33,489 bases of DNA from assembly GCA_026989405.1 (NCBI GenBank), contig JALSJL010000019.1, forward strand, positions 1 to 33,489, read 5' to 3'. Shown piece after piece: positions 19,274-27,615 of this stretch (its first letter is position 1; every line of letters begins with the position of its first letter). The notes under the pieces were generated by a model. It was given only the letters and a program-made list of their open reading frames with translations, was not told the origin of the DNA and made no database searches. This DNA comes from Marinosulfonomonas sp. Its GTDB lineage: Bacteria > Pseudomonadota > Alphaproteobacteria > Rhodobacterales > Rhodobacteraceae. Made by a program: the position numbers and the translations under genes.

Positions 19274-19570
19274 ATGAACAACGTCGGCATGATCAACCCG
19301 TCGCCACCCATCACCCAGAGCAGCAAGGACGCGAGAATATGGAAGGCCGCTCAGGCGCTTGAGGCATCCTTTCTGTCGGAAATGTTGAAGTCCGCCGGGT
19401 TCGGTGACGCCCGGTCGAGCTTTGGCGGAGGCATCGGCGAAGAGCAGTTCGGTTCATTCCTGCGCAATGCACAGGCCGAGCTCATGGTGCAGAAAGGCGG
19501 TGTCGGGTTGGCGCACTCCTTGTTCGAGGCCCTGAAGGAGCGAAGCGATGGCGATCCTGAAAGAGACTGA
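19274..19570 (+). CDS. Rod-binding protein (FlgJ N-terminal domain-like/CheL-like)
   Basis: KAAQALEASFLSEMLKSAGF...FGGGIGEEQFGSFLRNAQAELMVQKGGVGLAHSLFEAL is a typical rod-binding domain. Confidence 0.88.
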   Translation: MNNVGMINPSPPITQSSKDARIWKAAQALEASFLSEMLKSAGFGDARSSFGGGIGEEQFGSFLRNAQAELMVQKGGVGLAHSLFEALKERSDGDPERD

Positions 19571-19898
19571 CGCCATGCACCGTCTGGCCAGCGTTCTGGA
19601 ATCCGAGCGGCGCGCCCTTCTGGGTGGCCGGTTCGACCTTCTTCAGCGACTGATGATCGAAAAGGAGCGTTCCATTCTGGCCTTCCGGCAGGTCGCGGAT
19701 GCCGGCATGCTTGTGAAGCTGCATGATCAGTTGGAGCGAAACCAGAAATTGCTGCACGCTGCGGCTCAGGGAATACGCGCCGCGAAAGAGTCTGTTTCCA
19801 GGGTCGGGCGCGAAAAGACCTCGCTGGTGACCTATGACAAGTCCGGGGTGCGCGGCAATGTCATGCCGGGCCAGCCCAGTCACCAAAGCCGCGCCTGA
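19548..19898 (+). CDS. FlgN-like flagellar export chaperone
   Basis: Short helical protein directly after the rod-binding gene (MHRLASVLESERRALLGGRFDLLQRLMIEKERSILAF...). SD AAGGAG upstream. Assignment rests on position and pattern. Confidence 0.65.
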   Translation: MAILKETDAMHRLASVLESERRALLGGRFDLLQRLMIEKERSILAFRQVADAGMLVKLHDQLERNQKLLHAAAQGIRAAKESVSRVGREKTSLVTYDKSGVRGNVMPGQPSHQSRA

Positions 19899-20056
19899 GA
19901 GCCGCAATCAATGTCAAATGCGAGTCAAATGCGGCAGAAGATTCCGCCGGTGTTAGCCGCGCATTAGGATTTCGGCGCCAGCCTTGGTCATGCACCCGAT
20001 CCGGGTGGCGCGGTTGGCCGCTTGGCGATTCTCCGCAGAGTCAGAAAGACACTCCA

Positions 20057-20072
20057 TTGTTCGAACGAACAA
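20057..20072 (+). promoter_or_regulatory. Inverted repeat in flagellin leader (TTGTTCG-AA-CGAACAA)
   Basis: Perfect 7-bp arms with a 2-nt centre, 45 nt upstream of the flagellin ATG. Confidence 0.6.
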
Positions 20073-20082
20073 CCTGAAAACC

Positions 20083-20097
20083 GGCGCAAAATGCGCC
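20083..20097 (+). promoter_or_regulatory. Second hairpin in flagellin leader (GGCGCA-AAA-TGCGCC)
   Basis: Perfect 6-bp arms with a 3-nt loop, just before the SD (20106-20113). Confidence 0.6.
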
Positions 20098-20117
20098 CAC
20101 CGAATAAAGGAAGTCCG

Positions 20118-21584
20118 ATGTCCAGTATTCTGACCAACAAGAGCGCAATGGTTGCGCTGCAAACGCTCAAGATGATCAACTCCAACCTGTCGCAAACCCA
20201 GTCGGAGATTTCGACCGGCAAAAAGATTGCCTCGGCCAAAGACAACTCTTCGATCTGGGCCATTTCGAAAGTAATGGAATCCGACGTCAAGGGCTTCAAG
20301 GGAATTGCCGAAAGCCTTTCGCTTGGCGAATCGACGGTCGCAGTGGCACGGCAGGGTTCGGAAACGATCACCGGCCTGCTGACCGACATCAAGTCCAAGA
20401 TCGTCGCGGCGCAGGAAGAAAATGTTGATCGCGCCAAGATTCAAACCGATATTTCCGCGCTTCGGGACCAGATCAACTCGGTTGTAAACGCGGCCCAGTT
20501 CAACGGTCTCAACCTGCTGAAGGGGACGGAAGACGTCAACATCCTGTCTTCGCTCGATCGGGCCCCTGACGGCTCGGTTTCGGCCAGCAATATCACCATC
20601 GCCCGACAGGACATGTCGACGACGGCGGGCGTCCTGGGGACAGGAACCGATCTGTCGGCAAACGCGACCCTCAGCGCAGCCACGGCAACAAACGCCGGCA
20701 ACACGGCAACTGTCACCATCGCGACAGACGGTGACATGAGCGACAACACACTGTCAATTTCCATCGGGGGGGCATCGCTCAACTATTCGGTCGGTGATCT
20801 GTCCGGTGACCAGGATGCCGCAGCTTCGACCATATCGGGCGCAATCAACGCGCTTGGAATTGTCGGGGTAACTGCAAGCGTGTCCGCCAATGTCATCACC
20901 TTGACATCAACCCGGGCCTTTGAAGATGTTTCCCTCGCGGCAACCGGCGCGACGGCCTCGGCCAGTTCGATCGCCGAACGCGCCGAATCCCTGACATTCT
21001 CGGGGTCCGCCAATGTTGCCGAAGGCGACGGCTATCAGGTGACGGTGGGCAGCAACACCTTCACCTATGTCGCGGGCAAGGGTGAAACCTTTGAAGATGT
21101 GGCAAAGGGGCTCAAGGCAGCGGTCGATGGCGGCACGATCGCAGGCCTGTCGACCCAGGTTGCGCAGAACAGTTCGAACCAGTGGGTTCTGAAAATTGAC
21201 AATGATGCTGGAACTTCGCAGTCGCTGGCCCGTGCCGGCGCGGCTGGCGGCACCGCTTCGGGTGGCCTTTTCGGGCTCGACTCGATCGACGTCACGACAA
21301 ATGCCGGTGCAAACTCGGCGCTGTCCAATATCGAGAACCTGATCAACAACTCCATTGATGCAGCCGCCAATTTCGGTTCTGCGCAGGGCCGGATCGAGAT
21401 TCAGTCGGAATTCATCGGGAAGCTGACAGACTCTCTGCGGGCCGGTATCGGATCAATGGTTGATGCGGACATGGAAGAAGCATCGGCGCGGTTGCAGGCC
21501 TTGCAGGTCCAGCAGCAGTTGGGCATCCAGTCGCTTTCTATCGCGAACCAGTCGCCGCAATCCATCCTCTCACTCTTCCGTTAA
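20118..21584 (+). CDS. Flagellin
   Basis: MSSILTNKSAMVALQTLKMINSNLSQTQSEISTGKKIASAKDNSSIWAISKVMESDVKGF (D0/D1) and a C-terminus ending QVQQQLGIQSLSIANQSPQSILSLFR. Start trimmed to 20118, preceded by AAAGGAAG. Confidence 0.97.
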   Translation: MSSILTNKSAMVALQTLKMINSNLSQTQSEISTGKKIASAKDNSSIWAISKVMESDVKGFKGIAESLSLGESTVAVARQGSETITGLLTDIKSKIVAAQEENVDRAKIQTDISALRDQINSVVNAAQFNGLNLLKGTEDVNILSSLDRAPDGSVSASNITIARQDMSTTAGVLGTGTDLSANATLSAATATNAGNTATVTIATDGDMSDNTLSISIGGASLNYSVGDLSGDQDAAASTISGAINALGIVGVTASVSANVITLTSTRAFEDVSLAATGATASASSIAERAESLTFSGSANVAEGDGYQVTVGSNTFTYVAGKGETFEDVAKGLKAAVDGGTIAGLSTQVAQNSSNQWVLKIDNDAGTSQSLARAGAAGGTASGGLFGLDSIDVTTNAGANSALSNIENLINNSIDAAANFGSAQGRIEIQSEFIGKLTDSLRAGIGSMVDADMEEASARLQALQVQQQLGIQSLSIANQSPQSILSLFR

Positions 21585-21595
21585 CAGCAACGTTT

Positions 21596-21622
21596 CGGGG
21601 CATCGCTGACGGCGGTGCCCCG
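21596..21622 (+). terminator. 3' stem-loop downstream of flagellin (no U tract)
   Basis: CGGGGCA ... TGCCCCG, 7-bp perfect arms, starting 12 nt after the flagellin stop. Confidence 0.5.
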
Positions 21623-21667
21623 ATTCACGAGCGCAGACGGTAACCATTGAATCAGGAAGGACATTTT

Positions 21668-22039
21668 GTGAACGCCACCCAACTCGCACAGAATGCATAC
21701 TCATCACCAGCCGCCCCGATCAAAACCGCAAGGGGCGTCGAGCTTGACGCCTTTTCGAGGATCACAAGGCGAATTCTCGAAACCGCCACCAGCAAGAACC
21801 ACGCCGGGCTGGTCAAGGCACTACATGAAAACAGACAATTGTGGACACTTCTGGCCGTCGATGTCGCCGATCAGAACAATGGCCTTCCCGAAGATCTGCG
21901 GGCCCGGATATTTTATCTGGCCGAGTTCACGCAGCTGCACACGTCGAAGGTTCTGGCCGGAACTGCCAGCGCGGACGCTTTGGTGGATATCAACCGCGCC
22001 ATCATGAGCGGTCTGCGAAACCAGGGGGCAACGCAATGA
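21668..22039 (+). CDS. flaF: Flagellar biosynthesis regulator FlaF
   Basis: (V/M)NATQLAQNAYSSPAAPIKTARGVELDAFSRITRRILETATSKN...LWTLLAVDVADQNNGLPEDLRARIFYLAEFTQLHTSKVLAG. GTG start after AGGAAGGA. Confidence 0.92.
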   Translation: MNATQLAQNAYSSPAAPIKTARGVELDAFSRITRRILETATSKNHAGLVKALHENRQLWTLLAVDVADQNNGLPEDLRARIFYLAEFTQLHTSKVLAGTASADALVDINRAIMSGLRNQGATQ

Positions 22040-22440
22040 CCGGCCTGGTCCTGAAGCTTGGTCCGCGTGAACGCGTTCTGGTCAACGGCGCGGTGATCGA
22101 GAATGGCGATCGCAGAAGCCGGATTTCGATTGTCACACCAAATGCAAACATCTTGCGACTGCGCGATGCAATTCACCCGGAAGAGGTGAACACGCCGGTC
22201 CGTCGCGTTTGCTACATCGCTCAGTTGGTCCTTTCAGGTGATGCGGAACCCGATGAAGCCAAGCCGCAATTGTTGCGTGGAATTGAGCAACTGAGCCAGG
22301 TTCTGACTGACGTCGACAGCCGAAAATTGTTGACGAACGCGACAGACTCCGTGTTGAGCGCGCAGTTCTATCAGGCGCTGAAAACCCTGCGCGGCCTTCT
22401 GCCGCGTGAGGAGCGCCTGATGGCCACAGGTCTGACATGA
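22036..22440 (+). CDS. flbT: Flagellar biosynthesis repressor FlbT
   Basis: MTGLVLKLGPRERVLVNGAVIENGDRRSRISIVTPNANILRLRDAIHPEEVNTPVRRVCYIAQLVLSGD. ATGA overlap with flaF. Confidence 0.94.
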   Translation: MTGLVLKLGPRERVLVNGAVIENGDRRSRISIVTPNANILRLRDAIHPEEVNTPVRRVCYIAQLVLSGDAEPDEAKPQLLRGIEQLSQVLTDVDSRKLLTNATDSVLSAQFYQALKTLRGLLPREERLMATGLT

Positions 22441-23255
22441 GCCTCCAGCCGGTTCTGCCATTCGGTGGTGTTGCCGGCTGGTCCTTTCTGCAAAGAACGC
22501 GGGAAAGACAGTTGGAACTGGTCAATGCCTCGGGCCCTGCCCGCAGAGATACGGACCATTTCAGAGACAAGATTCAAGGTATCAATTCAGCGGAAGAGCT
22601 GGTGTCTGATCGCCGTCTTCTCCGGGTCGCGCTTGGTGCTTTCGGGTTGCAGGATGACATCGACAATCGCTACTTCGTTCGAAAGATCCTTGAAGGGGGC
22701 ACGCTGGATCAGGGATCGCTTGCCAACAGATTGTCGGACAAGAGATACCTTGAATTTTCCAAGGCATTCGGCTTCGGCGATTTCGACACGCCCAATACCA
22801 AGCTGTCGGATTTCCCGGATAAAATCATAGCGGCCTTTCAGGCTCAGGAGTTTGAAAGGGGAATCGGCGAACAGGACGAAAACATGCGACTTGCCCTGGG
22901 AGCGGATCGCGAGTTGGGGACCATCCTTGCCAAGGACACCTCGGACGATGGGTATTGGTTTTTTGTAATGGGCACGCCGCCGTTGAGACGGGTCTTTGAG
23001 GTGGCCCTCGGGTTGCCATCTTCTCTTTCGCGCCTTGGGATCGACCAGCAGCTGGAAGTGTTTCGCGAGAAAGCAGAAGCTGTTTTCGGAAAGGGTGAGA
23101 TCTCGCAATTCTCGGACCCGGAGAACCGCGAAGAACTTGTGCGCCGCTTCCTCGTTCGGGCTGAATCCGCCTCTTTTTCAGCAAGCCTTTCGCCGGGTGC
23201 GGCAGCTTTGACCCTTTTGAGCAATGCCGTCCCGTCCGGTGGACTATTCAGGTGA
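22437..23255 (+). CDS. DUF1217 family protein (flagella-associated)
   Basis: ELVSDRRLLRVALGAFGLQDDIDNRYFVRKILEGGTLDQGSLANRLSDKRYLEFSKAFGFGD. ATGA overlap with flbT. Confidence 0.82.
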   Translation: MSLQPVLPFGGVAGWSFLQRTRERQLELVNASGPARRDTDHFRDKIQGINSAEELVSDRRLLRVALGAFGLQDDIDNRYFVRKILEGGTLDQGSLANRLSDKRYLEFSKAFGFGDFDTPNTKLSDFPDKIIAAFQAQEFERGIGEQDENMRLALGADRELGTILAKDTSDDGYWFFVMGTPPLRRVFEVALGLPSSLSRLGIDQQLEVFREKAEAVFGKGEISQFSDPENREELVRRFLVRAESASFSASLSPGAAALTLLSNAVPSGGLFR

Positions 23256-24650
23256 CAATGATCCGGCCGGTCGGCTCTCCATATCGCCAGAATGCTCGAA
23301 ACTGCCGGCTTCCGAATTGTCGGCCTCTCCTGTTCGGGGCAGCAAACAGGATTGGAGATCCGAAAAACTGGCGCCGATACCGCGATGCGCACTGCTTGCA
23401 ATGAACTGGTCCAGTTTTGGCCAGGCATCGATCGCGTCGTCTATTTCCGGGTCTGTGCCGGAGGTATACAAACCAGCACGGATCATCATTTCGTTGTTTT
23501 CATAGGTTCCCAGCAGGGCACGCGCCCGCGATATCATCGCGTTTTCGGCGTCGGTTGCGGCATGTGGCAACGCGCGCGAAACCGACCGGAGAATATCAAT
23601 TGCCGGAAACCGCCCTCGCTCGGCGATCTTGCGATCCAGCACCACATGACCGTCAAGGACGCCGCGTGTAATGTCCGCCACCGGTTCTTCCATGTCGGAA
23701 CCCGCAACCAGAACGCTGAAAATCGCAGTGATATCCGCGCCGGCCCCGACACCCGGCCCCGCGCGCTCGCAAAGCTGCATGATAAGGTGGGCGACCGACG
23801 GCGGATAGCCGCGCAAGGAATTGCCCTCACCGGTCGCAAGGGCAATTTCACGGTGTGCCTCGGCAAAACGCGTAAGCGAGTCTGCCAGAAACAGGACCTG
23901 CCTGCCCTGGTCTCGGAAGTGCTCGGCAATTGACATGGCGGCCCAAGCGCACCGGCGTCTTACGAGCGCTGACTGGTCCGAGGTCGCAGCAACAACCACT
24001 GCGCGTTTCATCCCGATCGGACCCAGTATGCGCTCGACAAACTCGCGAACCTCCCGCCCGCGCTCGCCAATCATGGCCACAACGACCACGTCGGTCTGAA
24101 GCCCGATCGCCAGTTTGCCCAAGAGCGTCGATTTCCCGACGCCAGACCCGGAGAACAACCCGATGCGTTGGCCCCGCACGATCGGAAGCATCGTGTTGAA
24201 CACCGACAACCCGGTTTCCAACCTCCCACCCAGCCCGCGCCTGTCGGCCGGGTTGATCGACAGACCCTGCAACGGACGAGGAACCGGGCCGGCAAGCAGC
24301 GGAGGGCCGGAAAGGGCCTTTCCGAAAGGGTCAACAATTCGCCCGATCCAGCTTTCATGCGGCGCTATCCGGTCTTCACCCAACAGAGCCACCCGATCAC
24401 CGACCCGCAGCCCGGACAGTGCACCATCCGGGAAGGCCGTCACGACATCGAGGTCTAGGTGCGTAACCTCGGCCAGAATGCACGAATTGGCCGCACCGTA
24501 GATTTCAACCAGATCACCAAGCGCTGCGACATCCGACAGGCCGGATATGTTGACAACCCCATGGCGAATATCGGCAATGCGTCCGATGCGCCTTACCGTT
24601 TTCAATACTTCAATTTCCGATTGCAGCGCCTCAAGTCCGATTTCCGCCAT
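23244..24650 (-). CDS. fliI: Flagellum-specific ATPase FliI
   Basis: Walker A GLFSGSGVGKSTLLGKLA, MIGERGREVREFVE, RQVLFLADSLTRFAEAHREIALATGE. Confidence 0.95.
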   Translation of the reverse strand: MAEIGLEALQSEIEVLKTVRRIGRIADIRHGVVNISGLSDVAALGDLVEIYGAANSCILAEVTHLDLDVVTAFPDGALSGLRVGDRVALLGEDRIAPHESWIGRIVDPFGKALSGPPLLAGPVPRPLQGLSINPADRRGLGGRLETGLSVFNTMLPIVRGQRIGLFSGSGVGKSTLLGKLAIGLQTDVVVVAMIGERGREVREFVERILGPIGMKRAVVVAATSDQSALVRRRCAWAAMSIAEHFRDQGRQVLFLADSLTRFAEAHREIALATGEGNSLRGYPPSVAHLIMQLCERAGPGVGAGADITAIFSVLVAGSDMEEPVADITRGVLDGHVVLDRKIAERGRFPAIDILRSVSRALPHAATDAENAMISRARALLGTYENNEMMIRAGLYTSGTDPEIDDAIDAWPKLDQFIASSAHRGIGASFSDLQSCLLPRTGEADNSEAGSFEHSGDMESRPAGSLSPE

Positions 24651-24693
24651 TGGCCTCTCCTGTTTGTTGAAACTGTTTTTAAAGGAATCAGGG

Positions 24694-24708
24694 TTAAGCC
24701 TTAGTTGA
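24694..24708. promoter_or_regulatory. Candidate CtrA-like box in fliI/flgB divergent intergenic region
   Basis: TTAA-GCCTTAG-TTGA: one mismatch from the TTAA-N7-TTAA consensus. Confidence 0.35.
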
Positions 24709-24731
24709 AGACGGTCCAGGGAGAAGCCCGG

Positions 24732-25121
24732 GTGTTAGACAAGATAGAGTTATTTCAGAAGGCCTTCGGGCTGGCGCGACATGCAGCTTCGCGCCAAGCC
24801 ATAGCCGCGCGCAATGTCGCAAATGCGGACACGCCGGGCTACAAGGCCAAGGATCTTGCGCCGTTTGCTCAGACATATCGGTCGGGGATGCTTGATCCCG
24901 GCCTGAAAACCAGCCGCAGCCGCCATATCCAGATAGAGCCGACCGAGGGCCCGATTTCGCGCGCCCTGCCGGACGACGGAGCGGTTTCGCCCAATGGAAA
25001 CTCGGTTTCTCTGGAAACGGAAATGGTCCGGGCCACCGATATCAGAAAGCAGCATGAGCTGGCCTTGTCGGTCTATTCGACCTCGCTGAACATCCTGCGC
25101 ACCAGCCTTGGCCGAAAGTGA
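24732..25121 (+). CDS. flgB: Flagellar basal-body rod protein FlgB
   Basis: LFQKAFGLARHAASRQAIAARNVANADTPGYKAKDLAPF. Probable GTG start at 24732. Confidence 0.92.
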   Translation: MLDKIELFQKAFGLARHAASRQAIAARNVANADTPGYKAKDLAPFAQTYRSGMLDPGLKTSRSRHIQIEPTEGPISRALPDDGAVSPNGNSVSLETEMVRATDIRKQHELALSVYSTSLNILRTSLGRK

Positions 25122-25137
25122 ATGGGGAATTCGGGAT

Positions 25138-25530
25138 ATGAATGAACTTGCAAATACGCTTGCGGTTTCTGCCAGCGGCATGAAGGCACAAGCCGGCAGA
25201 CTTCGGTTTCTTTCCGAAAATATCGCGAACGCCGACACCCCGGGGTATCGGCGCAAGACAGCAACCTTCGATCAGGACATGCAGGCCGGACAAGCAACCG
25301 GCCAGGTCACGACCGGGCCGGTCGTGCTTGATCAGCAGCCCCTTGCGCGGATCTATTCGCCGGGCCACCCGCTGGCAGATGAAAACGGCTATTACGACGG
25401 CTCGAATGTTGATCTGATAGTCGAAATTGCGGACGCGCGCGAAGCGCAACGCAGCTATGAGGCGAACCTCAAAATGTTCGAGCAGGCCCGGCAAATGTCG
25501 CAAAGCCTGCTCCAGCTACTTCGCAGATAG
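25138..25530 (+). CDS. flgC: Flagellar basal-body rod protein FlgC
   Basis: MNELANTLAVSASGMKAQAGRLRFLSENIANADTPGYRRKTATF...DAREAQRSYEANLKMFEQARQMSQSLLQLLRR. Confidence 0.95.
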   Translation: MNELANTLAVSASGMKAQAGRLRFLSENIANADTPGYRRKTATFDQDMQAGQATGQVTTGPVVLDQQPLARIYSPGHPLADENGYYDGSNVDLIVEIADAREAQRSYEANLKMFEQARQMSQSLLQLLRR

Positions 25531-25541
25531 AGGAGACCAGA

Positions 25542-25829
25542 ATGGACTTACGTTCCTCAGTTGCCGCACAACAATATGCAGCGACCCGCCCGGCAACGGC
25601 AGCAAAGCAGGCGCCGGGCGGAATGGGCGGCCTTGAAAAGGCTGCCCAGGATTTTGCGCAAACCCTGCAGAAGGGCGAAGAAACCGCCCTGTCTGCCATG
25701 GCTGGTGGCGCTGACGCGCATTCCCTGGTGCAGGCCCTTGCGCAAACCGAGCTTGCGGTAGAAACCGCGGTCACCGTTCGGGACAAGGTCGTCGAAGCAT
25801 ACCAGGAAATACTTCGGATGCCGGTCTGA
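25542..25829 (+). CDS. fliE: Flagellar hook-basal body complex protein FliE
   Basis: FAQTLQKGEETALSAMAGGADAHSLVQALAQTELAVETAVTVRDKVVEAYQEILRMPV. Confidence 0.92.
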   Translation: MDLRSSVAAQQYAATRPATAAKQAPGGMGGLEKAAQDFAQTLQKGEETALSAMAGGADAHSLVQALAQTELAVETAVTVRDKVVEAYQEILRMPV

Positions 25830-25832
25830 GCC

Positions 25833-26099
25833 ATGGATGAAATCGTATTCTTTGACACGATGCGGCAGGCTCTCTGGATCGCTGTGGTGATTTCCATGCC
25901 GATCCTTGTTGCGGCCCTTGTCGTCGGCGTTGCGGTCGGCCTGTTTCAGGCCTTGACCTCGGTTCAGGAAATGACGCTGACCTTCGTGCCCAAACTTGCC
26001 GCAATTCTTGTCGTGTTCTGGGCAAGCATGGGCTTCATGACCCAGCAACTCACTGGTTTTTTCGCAACGCGAATAGTTCCCTTGATCGCGGGGATCTGA
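25833..26099 (+). CDS. fliQ: Flagellar export protein FliQ
   Basis: 88-aa two-TM protein; AVVISMPILVAALVVGVAVGLFQALTSVQEMTLTFVPKLAAILVV. Confidence 0.94.
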   Translation: MDEIVFFDTMRQALWIAVVISMPILVAALVVGVAVGLFQALTSVQEMTLTFVPKLAAILVVFWASMGFMTQQLTGFFATRIVPLIAGI

Positions 26100-26102
26100 G
26101 CC

Positions 26103-26819
26103 ATGGACAACGCAAATTATGTTACTCTGACGCGGCAATCCGGCCTGTTGCGCGAAATGCAAGCGGTGGCCAACAATATTGCGAATATCGCAACGACCGG
26201 TTTCCGAAAAGAAGGGCTGGTCTTTTCCGAATTTGTTCAAAGCACGGGCGCTGATACTGCTTCGTTGTCGATGGCTCTGGGCGATGTGCGCGCCACATTC
26301 CAAACCCAGGGAAGCCTCAGTCGAACCGGTGCAACCTTCGATCTTGCAATCGAGGGCGAAGGTTTTTTTGTGGTCTCCACACCCGAAGGCGATCAGTTGA
26401 CCCGCGCCGGCAGTTTCACACCCGACGCCGAAGGGTTGCTGGCAACACCCGACGGATACCACCTGCAAGGCTCGGGCGGCGCGCCGATCTTCATTCCACC
26501 AGATGCCGGAAGCGTCAAAATCGCAGCGGATGGAACCCTTTCGGTCGGCGACGTGCCAATTGCAAAAATCGGCATATTTCGTCCCGACAACCCACTGGAA
26601 ATCGAGCGGAAACAGGGTGTACGGTTCGCCGTTCAGGGCCCGATCTCACCTGTTGAAAACAGCGTGATCCTGCAGGGGTTTCTGGAAGATTCCAACGTCA
26701 ACCCCGTCGCCGAGATCGCTCGAATGATCGAGGTTCAGAGAGCGTATGAACTCGGGCAGGCATTTCTCGACAAGGAAGATGAGCGTATCCGCTCAGTCCT
26801 TCAAACGCTCGGAAAATAG
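26103..26819 (+). CDS. flgF: Flagellar basal-body rod protein FlgF
   Basis: YVTLTRQSGLLREMQAVANNIANIATTGFRKEGLVFSEF...FDLAIEGEGFFVVSTPEGDQLTRAGSFTPDAEGLLATPDGYHLQG. Confidence 0.93.
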   Translation: MDNANYVTLTRQSGLLREMQAVANNIANIATTGFRKEGLVFSEFVQSTGADTASLSMALGDVRATFQTQGSLSRTGATFDLAIEGEGFFVVSTPEGDQLTRAGSFTPDAEGLLATPDGYHLQGSGGAPIFIPPDAGSVKIAADGTLSVGDVPIAKIGIFRPDNPLEIERKQGVRFAVQGPISPVENSVILQGFLEDSNVNPVAEIARMIEVQRAYELGQAFLDKEDERIRSVLQTLGK

Positions 26820-26828
26820 GAGAGTAAC

Positions 26829-27614
26829 ATGCGTGCCCTGAAAATTGCGGCAACCGGAATGAGCGCCCAGCAGCTCAGGGTCGAGGTCATCTCGAACAAC
26901 CTCGCCAACATGAATACGACCGGCTACAACCCGCGCCGTGCCGAGTTTTCGGATTTGCACTACCAGCAGATGTCACGCGCCGGCTCCATCAACGCGGCCG
27001 ACGGAACGGTCTTGCCGACGGGCGTTCAGCTTGGTCTCGGCGTGCGGGCCGCATCGGTAACCGTGAATGTGTCCCAGGGTTCGCTCAGCGAAACCAACGG
27101 GGATCTGGATTTCGCCATCGAGGGGCCCGGTTACTTTGAGGTTACTCTGCCATCGGGGCGGGCCGCCTATACGCGCGACGGGTCACTGAAACGCTCCGGC
27201 GACGGGTTGATCGTGACATCCGACGGGCATGCGGTCGTGCCGGAGATTGTCATACCGGCCGATGCGAGAAGCATATCGGTGAATGCGGAGGGTGAAGTAT
27301 TTGCCTACTTCAACGACCGTGTCGAAGCAGAGCTTTTGGGCCAGTTTTCACTTGCTGGGTTTTCAAACGAAAAGGGGTTGGAAGCAATCGGCGGGAACCT
27401 GTTTCTCGAGACTGCGGCCTCGGGGTCGGCACTGGTCGGATCGCCTGGCGAAAACGGGCTGGGCACTTTGCGTCACGGATATCTTGAAGACTCATCGGTC
27501 GATGCCGTGCGCGAGGTGACCGAACTGATCGAAGCCCAGCGCGGCTATGAGCTGAACGCCAAGGTCATCACCGCCGCCGATCAGATGCTGGCCGCCACCA
27601 CGCAAGTCCGCTGA
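26829..27614 (+). CDS. flgG: Flagellar basal-body rod protein FlgG
   Basis: MRALKIAATGMSAQQLRVEVISNNLANMNTTGYNPRRAEFSDLHYQQM...VTELIEAQRGYELNAKVITAADQMLAATTQVR. Confidence 0.97.
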   Translation: MRALKIAATGMSAQQLRVEVISNNLANMNTTGYNPRRAEFSDLHYQQMSRAGSINAADGTVLPTGVQLGLGVRAASVTVNVSQGSLSETNGDLDFAIEGPGYFEVTLPSGRAAYTRDGSLKRSGDGLIVTSDGHAVVPEIVIPADARSISVNAEGEVFAYFNDRVEAELLGQFSLAGFSNEKGLEAIGGNLFLETAASGSALVGSPGENGLGTLRHGYLEDSSVDAVREVTELIEAQRGYELNAKVITAADQMLAATTQVR

Positions 27615-27615
27615 C

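Noticed and set aside
20005-20030. TGGCGCGGTTGGCCGCTTGGC as a sigma54 promoter of flagellin
   Set aside because: GG and GC element spacing and the TGGCAC/TTGC consensus do not match well enough.
20022-20117. N-terminal extension of the flagellin ORF (MAILRRVRKTLHC...)
   Set aside because: Conserved flagellin N-terminus MSSILTNKSAM starts at 20118, with AAAGGAAG directly upstream. The extension is leader RNA containing the hairpins.
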